Origin: Neoceratodus forsteri
Lineage: Eukaryota > Chordata > Ceratodontiformes > Ceratodontidae
NCBI GenBank assembly: GCA_016271365.2
Contig: CM057451.1
Coordinates: 369,541,501 to 369,605,500, forward strand
DNA length: 64,000 bases
Direction: 5' to 3'
The position numbers were made by a program, and so were the translations under genes. This document shows, one piece after another, positions 10,994-20,800 of this stretch (its first letter is position 1; every line of letters begins with the position of its first letter). A model generated the notes under the pieces. It worked only from the letters and a program-made list of their open reading frames with translations, ran no database searches and was not told the origin of the DNA.

Positions 10994-11852
10994 TCAGCCT
11001 GATTTAAACAAACTGGGCAGCTTAATCTGGAGATCTTTTGAGGCTTGATCAGGAGTATTGTAGTTATGCCAGGTCCCTTCAATGGACACTTGGAGTTTAG
11101 CTGGATAGCTCATTCTGAAATGGATGCCAGCAGCAATCAGTTTGCTGACCGTCGAATGAAAGGCTGCTCTCTTCTGCCTTGTTTCATAGGGGAGGTCTTG
11201 GGTGATGCGTAATTTAGAACCACTCCATGCGATTGATTGTAGCTCCCTTGCCTTGGTCAGAACATGCTGCTTCAAAAAGCTCAAGAATTTTACAATGATG
11301 GGTCTTGGAGGTGTACCAGGTGCAGGTTTTGGTCGGAGGGAGCGATGCGCTCGCTCTATGTGGTATTGGGGATTAAGGGGAGACAGGCCGACCACTTTAT
11401 TCAGGAACTTTTGCAGGAAGAGAATGATGTCGACTCCTTCTGCCTCAGGGAGGCCCAGTATCAAATTATTTCTCCGGCTTCTCCCCTCTAAGTCCTCCAT
11501 TTTTAACTGTAACTTCACAATTTGCTGCCTCAGCTGGACCACCTCTGGATCTGCTTTCTCCTTCCACCTCTCTAGTGAGGAGGTTCTTGCCTCCGAATCT
11601 CCCATTCGGGTCGTGAGTGTGCTGAGATCCCCTCGCAGCGACTTCAATTCCGCCGAGATATCTTCCAGCACTTCCTTAAAAGGTAGCAACTCCTGGAGGA
11701 ATCGATCTTCCATAAGAGGAATCGGGGAGACACTGGATGGGGTTGCTTTAGCTGTGGTCCCCGAACTTTGGCTCTTAGCTTTTTTTAGAGGATTTTTCAG
11801 GAGTTGAAGGTGGAGTATGCTTGATCCCAGCTGACTTCATCTCCACTTCCAT
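10994..11852 (-). pseudogene. L1-1 ORF1 RNA-binding protein
   Basis: L1 ORF1p trimerises through a coiled coil and coats the element RNA. The likely start is MEVEMKSAGIKH at 11852. A one-base shift in an A-rich run near 11790 moves reading into the long open frame beginning MEDRFLQELLPFKEV (11713). Heptad-rich sequence (LEDISAELKSLRGDL ... VVQLRQQIVKLQLKMEDLE) forms the coiled coil. It is followed by SRRNNLILGLPE, which opens the RRM-like domain, then IERAHRSL, IIVKFLSF and LRITQDLP, all typical of L1 ORF1. The 239-codon main frame is otherwise open to the end. Confidence 0.88.
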
Positions 11853-12052
11853 AGTCGATACGAGCCGATAGAAACGATCGTTTAGACCCAAACCACCACT
11901 CCGTGGATGCAGTTATGTTAACAGAGTATGCAATCACACCACTTTTCACTCTTTACCAGGTAGGGAGAAAAAAAAAAACGGTATAAAAGAGGGTTATGAA
12001 CGGGAGATCTACAGAAGTGCTGCCTCTAGCTGCCCTGCATCATGTGACTCTC
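11853..12052 (-). other. L1-1 5' untranslated leader
   Basis: About 200 bp between the upstream target-site duplication and the ORF1 start. A long A run at about 11971-11980 and a 'tataaaaga'-like string near 11982 are present on the plus strand. No coding sequence is seen. Confidence 0.55.
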
Positions 12053-12069
12053 AACTCCAGGTACTTTCT
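12053..12069. repeat. Target-site duplication of L1-1, right copy
   Basis: Identical to 5793-5809 over 17 bp. It lies immediately upstream of the L1 5' leader in L1 orientation. Confidence 0.95.
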
Positions 12070-12667
12070 GACACAGAAGAAAAATGGGGAGTGGCGACCC
12101 ATTCTCGACCTAAGGTACCTGCACAGACACTTATTGAAACCCAGGTTCAAAATGGTAACCTTGACTTTGGTAATTCAGTCTTTACAAAAGGGAGACTGGC
12201 TAGCCTCCCTGGACTTAAAGGACGCCTGTTTTCACCCTCCCATAAGGCAGTCCCACAGAACGTTTCTCAGATTCTGGCTGCCATCCAGCCATTATCAGTT
12301 TGCAGCCCTGCCATTCCGACTCACCTCAGCTCCCAGAGTCTTTACAAAGTGCCTGGCAGTGGTAGCAGCTCAACTAAGAAAGCAGCAAGTGTCTGTATTC
12401 CCATATCTGGATGACTGGCTTATTGTGGACAAATCATCACAAAAAGTCAGGGAGGCCCTCAGTCTCACAAGAAGTACTGTGGAATCCTTAGGATTCATAA
12501 TCAACAAAGACAAATCTCATCCCGAACCACTTCAAGTACTGGAGCTCATTGGGGCAGAGCTCAACACCCTGCTGGGAAAGGCCCTGCTTCCAGAGGACAG
12601 GGTTCAAAATTTCCTGACCTTAGTCAACTCCTTTGCCCTGGGCCAGCCAACCATTTTCTCAGGCTAA
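12053..12667 (+). pseudogene. DIRS-1 reverse transcriptase, main part
   Basis: Resumes after the L1 with SRYFLTQKKNGEWRPILDLR. It then carries SLDLKDACFHPPIRQSH (motif A aspartate present; DIRS-2 has DLKDAYFHIPI), HYQFAALPFRLTSAPRVFTK, and VFPYLDDWLIVDKSSQ with the YLDD catalytic box. The match to DIRS-2 on the other strand runs the full length. The frame ends at 12667, while homology continues in other frames. The duplicated 17 bp at 12053-12069 belong to the L1 target-site duplication. With its N-terminal part at 5519-5809 this is one gene cut in two. Confidence 0.88.
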
Positions 12668-12669
12668 TA

Positions 12670-13260
12670 GGCCACATGGCCTCCATGACAGCTGTAGTTC
12701 CAGGTGTCAGGTTTCAGATGAGGGACATTCAGTATCACCTGAGGGTTCACTGGTCCCAGAAAAGACAGTCCTTCTCAAAACTAGTACCAGTCACCAAGAC
12801 ACTGCTTCAAGTCTTAGACTGGTGGAAGGAAAAAGAAAATCTCAGGGAAGGGGCTCTTTCCAACAGATACCTCCTTCCAAAGTCCTCACTACAGATGCCT
12901 CCCTCCTAGTTTAGGGAGCTCACTTACAGGATCAGTCAATAAGCGGCACCTCGAACTCCAAGGAGTCCACTTACCACATCACTCTTCTTAAGCTCAGAGC
13001 TGTGTATCTGGCTATAAAGGCTTTTGCTCCACAGCTCAGAGACCATGCAGTCCAGATCAGAACAGACAATACCACTGCCATGTTCTACATAAACAAACAG
13101 GCTAGAACAAGGTCCACCAAACTTTGTATAGAGGCAATGAAAATTTGGTCTCTGGCCTACTCATTGGGCATGAATCTGTCGGCCATACATCTCCCAGGCA
13201 AGGACAACACCATAGCAGATTCATTAAGTCGCATCAGTCAGGATCATCACAAGTGGACTC
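12670..13260 (+). pseudogene. DIRS-1 RNase H domain
   Basis: Follows the reverse transcriptase in shifted frames. It reads a FQMRDIQYHLRVHWSQK linker, then LTTDASLLV (DIRS-2 has TTDASLLGWGAHL, the RNase H metal-binding Asp), AVYLAIKAFAPQL (the Glu position is lost; DIRS-2 has ELRAVLLGL), QIRTDNTTAMFYINKQ and LSAIHLPGKDNTIADSLSR. The RTDN and IADSLSR blocks are typical of DIRS RNase H. A TAG right after the TDAS block breaks it. Confidence 0.8.
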
Positions 13261-13725
13261 TGAACAAGCAAGTGTTGGCCACAGTTTTCAGGAGGTGGGG
13301 CACCCCAGAGGTAGTCCTCTTCACCTCCAGCCTCAACCATCAGCTCCCACTGTACTGTTGCAGGCCTCCAGCACTGGGCACCTTGCCAATAGATGCCCTA
13401 ACCCTGGATTGGTCAGGGAAGTTCCTGTATACCTTTCCTCCTTTTCCACTAATCCAAAGTTTTACTGAAGCTCCAAGACCAGTCAGCCACCATGATACTG
13501 GTGGCTCTGGACTGGGAAAGGCAACCATGGTACTCTCTGCTCCTTGCCCTGTCCATAAGGAAGCCCATTCACCTTCCTGTGAGCCACAGTCTCCTGACAC
13601 TTCCTCAGATGGGGGTGGCATAACCCAACATAGACTCTCTTCACCTCAAAGCTTGGTACTTGAGGAGCTAAAGTTTCCTGACTCTCAGTGTTCTGAACAA
13701 GCTCTAAGTGCTTCAAGAGGCAAAA
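13261..13725 (+). pseudogene. DIRS-1 methyltransferase-like domain and linker to the recombinase
   Basis: Reads WTLNKQVLATVFRRWGTPEV, then LPLYCCRPP, DALTLDWSGKFLYTFPPFPL. The DALxLDW...YTFPPFPL pattern is the region of vertebrate DIRS proteins compared with DAM-type methyltransferases; I know that comparison from the literature and cannot test it here. DIRS-2 has the same block (about 23070-22790). The stretch from 13470 to 13720 continues in shifted frames and ends in SLVLEELKFPDSQCSEQALS, matching the start of the DIRS-2 recombinase region. Confidence 0.65.
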
Positions 13726-13794
13726 TTACATGTGCAATTGGGCAGACTTGGTGGGACAAAGGCCTTTATCTGCCATCACTATCTATGTAAATCC
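13726..13794 (+). mobile_element. Short CR1 3'-tail insertion in DIRS-1 recombinase
   Basis: The string 'caattgggcagacttggtgg ... ctttatctgccatcactatctatgt' is the terminal 60-70 bp of the CR1 family in this window (compare 4370-4436 and 33640-33690). It replaces roughly 130 codons of the recombinase that DIRS-2 retains, so the insertion coincides with a deletion. Confidence 0.75.
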
Positions 13795-14135
13795 TTCATA
13801 TGACCAAGAAAAGAACCTCCTTTCGAGCCCATGGCTACTGCTCATTTACAATATGCCATCTGGAAAACCATCTTCCTAGTTGCCATCACTTCTGCCAGAA
13901 GGATTTCTGAGCTGCAGGCCCTGTGTACTGAACCTAACTACATCATTGCCCACAGGAACAAGGTAGTGCTGAGAACGAATAGGAAATTTTTGCCTAAGGT
14001 GGATTCTGAGTTTCACCTTAATCAGGCCATCACCCTTCCTGTCTTTTTCAAAAAACATTACTGCTTTGATGTACAGTCCAGATCTGATGCCAAATTTGTC
14101 ACAGCGGTCCTGCAGAGCCTCTTCCCTAAGTAGGT
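13795..14135 (+). pseudogene. DIRS-1 tyrosine recombinase, deleted remnant
   Basis: Tyrosine recombinase that integrates the circular DIRS DNA. The remnant reads LQYAIWKTIFLVAITSARRISELQAL, with the first catalytic arginine, then KVVLRTNRKFLPKV and EFHLNQAITLPVFF. It then jumps directly to KKHYCFDVQSRSD, which holds the nucleophilic tyrosine. The HxxR box seen in DIRS-2 (AHSTRGIA) is missing, and so is the N-terminal core-binding domain, so it is non-functional. It lies directly before the internal complementary region. Confidence 0.85.
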
Positions 14136-14170
14136 TCTGTACCCGCCTCCCAACTGCACTGCTTTGTAGT

Positions 14171-14276
14171 CTGCTATTGTCAAGCATACTAAAGGACCCC
14201 AGGGGTGAGAAGAAAAAATTACTCACTACAGTAATGTTGTTTCTTCCAACGTGTCCTTTAGTATGCTTGACCTCCC
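14171..14276. repeat. DIRS-1 internal complementary region
   Basis: Contains, back to back, the complement of the left terminus (ctattgtcaagcatac taaaggacccc) and the complement of the right terminus (aagaaaaaattactcac ... cctttagtatgcttgac). In DIRS elements this region templates circle closure of the cDNA. Confidence 0.9.
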
Positions 14277-14459
14277 ATCCATCCTCCCCTACATAACATG
14301 AGGATGGCTCTGCATCCCTCTCTTTTGCCAGATTTTCCCTGGTTTTCTTAACTTAAAGCAAAGTGTTGTTTCACAGTTGTTAGTGTTCTCTATTTTTGAA
14401 GGTATTTTTATTCCCATTGCGATAGTTCATACCTGGGCCTTTTTGCCCATTGCAGCTTC

Positions 14460-14655
14460 AAAATAATTCAGGTGCCCTCTAGGCTGGCTACAGGCAGCAC
14501 ACCCTCTTGCTCTCTTCTCATTGGCTAATTCACTAAACTCATTACTATTGACTCCACCTCCAGGGCAGCTGAACCCAGTTGGCATTCTGCTATTGTCAAG
14601 CATACTAAAGGACACCTTGGAAGAAACAACATTACAATGGTGAGTAATTTTTTCT
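14460..14655 (+). repeat. DIRS-1 right inverted terminal repeat and right terminus
   Basis: Bases 14460-14612 are the reverse complement of the left repeat. The unique extension 14613-14655, ending ggtgagtaattttttctt, matches the second half of the internal complementary region and sets the right end. Confidence 0.9.
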
Positions 14656-15300
14656 TGCCTGCCATCTGTTCTCTACTCTGTCTATGCTATCACCAGCAGA
14701 AGAAAGGAGGTGGTGATGCCACTGTACAGATCATTTGTGAGGCCTCATTTGGAGCACTGGGTCCAGTTCTGGAGGCTGCATCTCTGTAAGGACATAGACA
14801 AGGTGGAGGCAGTTCAAAGAAGGGCAACAAAGATGATGCAGGGCCTGCACAAAAGTCATATGAGGAGAGACTGTGGACCTCAATATGTATACCCTGAAGT
14901 AGAGGAGAGACAAGAGAGATATGATAGAAACCTACAAATATCTAAAAGGCATAAATACGGTACCAGATGGTAGCATCTTTCAGAAAAGGAGATGTCCAGG
15001 AACGAGGGAACATGACATGAGGTTGGAAGAGGCTAGACTAAAGGATAGCGTAAGGAAATATTTCTTCATGGAAAGAGTGGTGGATACATGGAATAGACTC
15101 CCAGCGGAGGTGGTGGGGGCAAACACAGTGGGGGGGAATTCAAACATGCATGGGACAGGCATAGGGGAACCTTAGCAATAGGAACGAGGAGGTAAAGCTG
15201 GAGATCAAGTAGGGTCTGTGGCTTTTACAGTAGGCAGGGAAATTGGGCAGGCTAAATGGGCCTAGTGGTCCTTATCTGCCATCAGTGTCTATGTTTCTGT
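14656..15300 (+). mobile_element. CR1 fragment at the right border of DIRS-1 (CR1-D)
   Basis: Plus-strand, 5'-truncated CR1. It reads SRRKEVVMPLYRSFVRPHLE, QRRATKMMQGL, MIETYKYLKGIN, LKDSVRKYFFMERVVDTWN and RLPAEVVGANTV, then the usual tail 'cttatctgccatcagtgtctatgtttct'. It sits between the DIRS-1 right end and the resumed minus-strand CR1-B. It therefore inserted either at the DIRS/CR1 junction or before the DIRS arrived. Confidence 0.88.
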
Positions 15301-16060
15301 GCCCTCCACCCCTGCTAATTTTTCTCTGACCAGTTCCCTCAACCTATTAAAGTCTGCCCTTCTATATTGTCAAGGACTTTGGTTCTCGATTGTGGCTTTC
15401 CAGCCTCAAGGGCCAGTTCCAACGACACGGAGTTGTGGTCACTACTCCCTAGCAGTTCCCCTACTCCCACAGCACCCACCATTTCTGTGATAGTGAGCAC
15501 TGCTTTAAGGACTGCAGACTGCCTGGTGGGTTCCTTAACTTGCTGCACCAGTAGACATGTCCTGGAAGGCGTCTAGCGATGTCTGACTCCTGGTACCCTT
15601 TGCCACGGGGAACTCCCAATCGGTGTTCAGCAGGTTTAGATCTCCCACCACCACCTCCCCCTTCACTGACCCTCTTTTAAGTTCCTCTCCAAGTTCTCTG
15701 TCCTTTCCTCCCCTTGACTCAGAGGCCTATAGACTACCCCAAGCATATTTTCTTGCCCAAGGCTGCCACGAGTTGCACACAAATAGTCTCAGTTTCTCCA
15801 TTGCTACCCCTGATGCCCCCATCTTCTATCACTTTAGTGCCCTCTTTGACAAAGAGGATGACTCCTCCCCCTCTTCCAGTTCTTCTATCTCTCCTGAACA
15901 ATGTACATCCAGGGACTGCCACTTCCTAGTAGCTATTATCCGTGGCCCATGTTTCTGTGATGACAGCAAGGTCCACCTCAGCGTGTGCCATCTGTGCCTG
16001 GAGCTCACTGAGTTTGTTCCCTAGGCTCCTGGCATTAAGGCATACCCCCTTCCACTTGTC
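15301..16060 (-). pseudogene. CR1-B ORF2 endonuclease domain
   Basis: Apurinic-type endonuclease of the interrupted CR1-B. Reading on the minus strand: CLNARSLGNKLSELQ and VDLAVITETWA (metal-binding Glu) at about 16040-15960, LFRRDRRTGRGGGVILFVKE (about 15890), then frame changes, and GELLGSSDHNSVSLELAL (about 15480) with the catalytic SDH. It ends in FNRLRELVREKLAGVEG at 15301. The next CR1 segment (AILETSKAC ... KRPLWFLV) is found only beyond the DIRS at about 2580-2480, so the two halves are one gene split by 12.7 kb. Confidence 0.85.
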
Positions 16061-16329
16061 CCCTACTCCAGATCTGCTGCTGTCTGTCTGCCATCCATGT
16101 TTTCTCTTCCCCTTATTAATGTCCTTGTCTATGTTTTTTTTCTTTCACAACTGTCCGTCCCCTTGGTCCTGTAAACCCTACAGTATTCCCTGTACCTTTT
16201 TTTCTGCTACTGTCCCCTGGGTGTGGGGGAGTACTATCTTCAGTCCCCTTCTGCTCACCATCCAGGGTAGATCCTCTAGACCTGGAACTTCCCGTAGTCA
16301 GTTAAAATGGCTGATGTAGACATCAAACG

Positions 16330-17200
16330 TCTTCCCCCAGTGCGCAGGCCCCCTTCTTTTGTCAGGTGAAGTCCATCACCCTTGAAAAATCGCCTTTTCC
16401 AGAAATCCCCCCAATCCCCCACAAAGTGGGACCCCATGTCCAGCACCACCGCTTAAGCCAACTGTTGAACTCCACTATTTCAGCACTCCTTATCTCTATC
16501 CTGCCTCCTGCCCCACACAGGAGGACTTTGAAAAGGCCAAAGGCAGAGTGTGCTACCAATCTGAGCCCTAGTCTGCGGACATTCTGCTTCACTATTTCCA
16601 CTGACTGGTTGGCCAGGTCATTGGTACTCAGGTGTACCAGCACCCTCAGCTCCTCCACCACCACCATCCTCCCTATTCTATCTAAATCCCAGTTGGCTGA
16701 TGTTCTAGGCAAGCACTGGACCAACCCCCTCCCATCCAACCCTGCCCAACCCACACCCTATCTATCCCCCTGATCATTGAGTCCCCCCTACTAGGAACTT
16801 CTTGTCAACTTTACCCCCACCCCTTGGGTGCCAACATGCTGTCCTGTCTGTCATCCTTGACTGACCTGAGGTCCTCCCCTTGTGGAGTCAAGAGCCTGCG
16901 CCTCCTCTAGGGGTGCAAAGCAATTCACTGTCTGGATGTAACTGGGCTGGACAACCTCCTTATGGCTGCCCCTTCTCTCCCTCTCGTGCCCCACCACCCT
17001 CCACCCACCCCCCCCCCGGACCAGTAGGTCTCTGTGGAAGTGGGGAGGGGGTGAGCTCCTGCTAAGTGAAGTATGCAGCTGAGATATCTCTATCCTTGTG
17101 GCTACCAGCTGAGCCCAAAGCTCCGCTGTGGTCTTACAGAAGGGGCAGTGCCCCCTGCTCCAGAGCACATCCCTGGAGAAGAGTGCCCCATAGTCCCTAC
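16330..17200 (-). pseudogene. CR1-B ORF1, esterase-like protein
   Basis: CR1 ORF1 proteins carry an SGNH/GDSL-like esterase domain of uncertain role in retrotransposition. The minus strand shows CPFCKTTAELWAQL with a helical stretch (about 17120-17060), a degraded GDS-like segment near 16790, then ELRVLVHLSTNDLANQSVEI (the family's GTND box with Gly replaced by Ser), LVAHSAFGLF, FNSWLKRWC and, in another frame, GDGLHLTKEGG with the catalytic His region (about 16370). Several stops and shifts break it. It is followed downstream by the endonuclease, as in intact CR1. Confidence 0.75.
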
Positions 17201-17999
17201 AACTGAGTGCCTCACCTCTGAATCACATCCTACCAGGACAGTACTGGAGACAGAGAAACTTAAGTAGTATCAAATTAAATTAGAATGAACTCCACACCCA
17301 GGTGGGGTGAATATAATAACAACCAGATATTACAAGCATATGGTGACAATAAATAATTCTCAAATTATTCAAGTGTACAAACACTTCCAGGAGTTATTAG
17401 GAACTCAGGTTAAACCACAACTACAGATATGCAACAAAGCAACTCTGAAAACTATGAGACTAATAATTGGTGGGATTTAATAGTTCTCCCCAATGCAATC
17501 CTCCACAGTACTGCAAGAATCCCTCTCCATCAAGAAGCAGCCACCAAAACAGCTGACAGAGATATTCCTACACCACAATCCCACCCACTGAATTGCTTTA
17601 AGGTTTGATCCCCCACTACGGTGCAACCATGCAAACAACAAAATCACTGAACTGTCCCACTGAACAACAACAGAACAATTTTAATGACCCCACCACCACC
17701 GTGCAACCTTTCACACAACTATAACAGTCACTTCCCTCCACAATGTGGCCCTCCAGGGATTAACTGACCACCACAATGCAGCCTTCACTCTACAGTTGGA
17801 ATATGCACCCCCACACACTGCAAGCATACCTGAGATCCAAGGAACAGGTGTCTACTTGGTCCTTTTGGGTCAGGAGGGGAGTAGAGTGGCTTCCTGCTGG
17901 ATGCTTTGTTGGGCTGACTCCAGTAGGCAGACTCCACTGTGATGTACTTTGTGTGTTGGTCCTTTGCATGGGGGAGGGCCCCTTGATGGCCTAGTCCTT
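17201..17999 (-). other. Unclassified, probable CR1-B 5' untranslated region
   Basis: No coding sequence on either strand. It lies between the CR1-B ORF1 and the ~245-bp tandem units. Short CCACC / CAACC-rich strings recur from 17580 to 17800. Assignment to the CR1 leader rests on position only. Confidence 0.4.
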
Positions 18000-18968
18000 A
18001 TGTAGTAGCAGGAAGCAGCCTGTCCTTCCACTCCTCATCCGCAATTGGCTCCCTTGAAGGCAAGAGGCACAGTCACACTGCTGATTGACTCCTGGATGGA
18101 GCCTTCCTGGAGCTTTCAAGCTCCAATGATTCTGCTCTGCCCATGGCGGGGGTGTGGAGAGAGTCCCGCCGATGTGGTTGAGGATCCCCTCTACCGTCTA
18201 ACTGGCTTGGTGGCTGAGTTAGGACCAGGGACTGCAGGATTTTTTTAAAGCCCTGCTTCTTCCTGTCCCACCGGTCCTCATCCATGATTGTCTCCCTCGA
18301 GGGCAGGAGTTGCAGTCATGCCACTGATTGGCTCCTGGCTGGAGCCTTCCTAAAACTATCAAGCTCCCTTGAGTCTGCTCTGTTGTTCTGCCTGCAGGAG
18401 GAGGGGTCCCACTAATGTGGCCAAGGACCCCCTCTATCTTTTAACTGGCTGTGGTGGCTGAGTTGGGACCGGGGCCTGAAGTGGTGTTTTAGAGCCCTGC
18501 TTCTTCCTGTCTCGCTGGTCCTCATCTGTGATTGGCTCCCTCGAGGGCAGGAGATGCGGTCGTGCCACTAATTCTGGGCACTGATTGGCTCCTGGTTGGA
18601 GCCTTCCTGGAGCTTTCAAGCTCTGCTGATTCTACTCCGCTGTTCTACCCACAGGGGGAGAGGTCTTTCTGAAATGGCTGATGACCCCCTCTACCTTCTA
18701 ACTGGCAGTGGTGGCTGAGCTGGGACCGGGGACTGAAATGGGGTTTTAAAGCCCTGCTTCTTCCTGTCCCACCTGTCCTCAGCTGTGATTGGCTTCCTTG
18801 AGGGCAGAAGGCACGGTCACACCGCTGACTGGCTCCCAACTGGAGCCATCCTGGAGCTTTCAAGCTCTGCTGATTCTGCTCTGCTGTTCCGCTCACAGGG
18901 GAGGAGTCCCTCTGATGTGGCTGAGGACCCCCTCTATGTTCTAACTGGCTGCAGCGGCTCCTCGGGTT
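18000..18968. repeat. Four GC-rich tandem units of about 245 bp
   Basis: The string 'gcttcttcctgtc' starts at 18255, 18499 and 18756, and a diverged unit begins near 18010. Spacings are therefore about 244-257 bp. Each unit also holds 'gattggctcc', 'ggagccttcctggagctttcaagctc' in part, and 'aggaccccctctat'. Units differ by 10-20%. They lie just upstream of CR1-B in CR1 orientation and may be promoter monomers of that element; alternatively they are an unrelated satellite. Confidence 0.8.
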
Positions 18969-19044
18969 TTTGGCTTCAATGTGCATAACCTTGAATTACT
19001 TTGCATTGAAGCCAAGTTGCTTTAAAAGAATAAAAAAAAAATCA

Positions 19045-19215
19045 CTGGCAGAATAGCCTAGAGGTTAGAGTAACAAGCTGTGAATGAGCTTGGTACATCC
19101 AGCAGAAAGACCTGGGTTTGATTCCCACAACCTCCACTTGTATACTGTGTAACTCTGAGCAAGTCACTTAACCACCCAGTGGTCTTGGGCCACCCCTAAA
19201 AACAGGCGCGTGTGA
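19045..19215 (+). mobile_element. tRNA-derived SINE with MIR-like core
   Basis: 'tagcctagaggttagagt' resembles a Pol III A box and 'gggtttgattccca' a B box. It is followed by 'tgtgtaactctgagcaagtcacttaacc', which matches the core/3' region of MIR/CORE-SINEs. A second copy is on the opposite strand at 44265-44420. An A-rich stretch precedes it at about 19028. Confidence 0.8.
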
Positions 19216-19254
19216 CTAGTGGGCCTTACCCAGTTACCAATGAAGTCAAGTTGC

Positions 19255-19565
19255 TAAATACTGGACCACCTCTCTAGCATTTACAGATATTCGCTTAGGT
19301 CTTGTACCCTTTTTACTGTGTCCACCCTTCCACAGAGCTTGGTGTCATCTGTGAATAGGCAAATTTTGCCCGTAATGCCATCACTAATATTATTGATGAA
19401 GACATTGAAGAGCACTGATCCGAGCACCGAGCCCTGTGGAACCACACTGTTGACCTCCCTGGTGCTGCAGAATTCTATTCCCACCTACGCACTGGGTCCT
19501 GCCCTGAGCCAGTTTACCACCCACCTGGTCAACTTTTGAGGGGTCAACAGAACTATTTAGCAGTA
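19255..19565 (-). mobile_element. CR1 fragment, reverse transcriptase core
   Basis: The minus strand reads VNSVVPQGSVLGSVLFNVFI, then GKICLFTDDTKLCGRVDTV. This is the catalytic-box region of a CR1, with FTDDTK in place of FADDTK. Both ends are truncated. Confidence 0.8.
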
Positions 19566-19574
19566 CAGAGTCAA

Positions 19575-19960
19575 AATCCCAAGGTCACAAGTGGAAACTG
19601 GAGGGGGAGAGGTTTAAAGGGAATGTGAGGACGCTCTATTTTACAGAAGGGATGCTGCAGTCATTTAACCATCTTCCAGCAGAAGTAGCAGACAGTTCCA
19701 TGGCTCCACTACTGTGGAACAGACTGCCAGCAGAGGTAGTGGAGGCCAGGACCATAAATGGTTTCAAGCATGGCTGGGACAGAGAGAAGGGTTTGGTGGT
19801 TCTTCAAGTCAGTAGCAGTAGGGAGGGGAGTAGGGGGGTTGACCGGAAGAGAAAAAACCCATATGGACAACAGGTCCCGGGACTGATAGGGAACACCAGG
19901 CAGACTAGATGGACCTTTGGTCTTTTTCTGCCACCAGTGTCTATATTTCTGTAAATACTC
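19575..19960 (+). mobile_element. CR1 fragment, 3' end
   Basis: Plus-strand CR1 tail: LYFTEGMLQSFNHLP and, in another frame, WNRLPAEVVEARTINGFKHG, then a terminus with 'ggcagactagatggaccttt ggtctttttctgcc ... ctatatttctg'. It is in opposite orientation to the adjacent CR1 piece, so it is a separate insertion. Confidence 0.8.
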
Positions 19961-19999
19961 ACAGCTAGTAATGGAGGAGTTCCAATATCTACAGTCATC

Positions 20000-20800
20000 T
20001 CCCACCTCACTCCTTCTGCAATTGTTTCTGCATAAGGTGCTTCGCCAGGGCCGGTTCCACAAAGCTGAATAAAGCAACTTCCTTTTGAATAGCTGCTTCC
20101 AGTAACCTACCCAATTCTGTCCTCCACCCCACAACTACCTTCCCACCACTTCGACCCCCTTTCTTATCCCTTTACTTTGCTCCCCCCTTCAACGCACTTA
20201 TCACTCTCCTCCAACCAACTATGCTCTTACCCCTCTGTTTCCCCCATTCATAATCTGTCATTCCATCCCTCCTTCCAGAAATCTCCACCTCTTTCTCACT
20301 CCCTCCCTCTCTTCCACTCCTCCTCTCAATTTCTATCAGGTCTTCTTGCCCCTAAATCCTCTTGTTCATCCTCAAAAATCTTCTGTTACCTTGTTCAATG
20401 CTGTTATTTCTCTTCTCTTCTCTTTCCGACTCTACGCCAGTTGCTTAGTATCACTCTTGACTTGTACCTTTTTTACGCCAATGTTCTTTTACTCCAACAT
20501 CCAACATATTTACTTATCTGCGTGTTATCTGTTACACTGTTGTACTTCCCCTTGTAACCTATATCAAACATATTTGTACATATTCTCAAGCCAGTGGTGT
20601 TGTATCATACTGACATCTTGTATCTTCACCTTTTGTATATTGAATTTTACCAGTTGTATTTTTTTTTTGTACTTCAGCTACTGTATCATATCCTACCCAT
20701 TGTATGTGCTATCGCACCCGGGTCATGACTGAAAAAGGCACCTGTGCCAGTGCACTCACCCGGTCAACAAAGTTTAAATAAAATAAAATAAAATAAAAAA
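20000..20800 (+). mobile_element. LINE 3' untranslated region-like sequence with (AAATA)n tail
   Basis: A pyrimidine-rich stretch without coding is followed by 'cccgggtcatgactgaaaaagg', 'gcactcacccggtcaacaaag' and a tail of repeated aaata units (20775-20800). The repeating pentamer end and the paired 'cccgg(g/t)tca' strings resemble 3' ends of L2-like LINEs, perhaps the family seen at 62640-64000. The family is not certain. Confidence 0.5.

Larger units (their letters stand above)
5810..12052 (-). mobile_element. Full-length L1-clade LINE inserted in DIRS-1 (L1-1)
   Basis: Minus-strand element of about 6.24 kb between perfect 17-bp target-site duplications. It begins near 12052 with an untranslated leader, then ORF1 (11852-10994), a ~1.1 kb inter-ORF region, ORF2 with endonuclease and reverse transcriptase (9897-6246), and a 3' UTR ending in a short A tract (the T run at 5810-5817) shortly after an AATAAA signal. 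Length and order match a complete L1. Both ORFs carry frameshifts and ORF2 lacks one catalytic aspartate, so it is dead. It entered DIRS-1 after DIRS-1 entered CR1-B. Confidence 0.95.
2583..14655 (+). mobile_element. DIRS-type tyrosine-recombinase retrotransposon, copy DIRS-1, with nested insertions
   Basis: Plus-strand DIRS element defined by inverted terminal repeats (2599-2750 and 14460-14612), short unique extensions at each end and an internal complementary region at 14171-14276 that carries copies of both ends. This is the hallmark layout of DIRS elements, which integrate through a circle and a tyrosine recombinase instead of an integrase. Gene order is gag, reverse transcriptase/RNase H, methyltransferase-like domain, tyrosine recombinase. 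Without the L1 (5810-12052), the CR1 fragment (3776-4436) and the CR1 tail (about 13728-13794), the element is about 5.1 kb. All genes are broken. It inserted into CR1-B. Confidence 0.9.

Noticed and set aside
19045..19215. Functional tRNA gene
   Set aside because: Boxes A and B are present but no cloverleaf closes, and a MIR-like core follows; it is a SINE.
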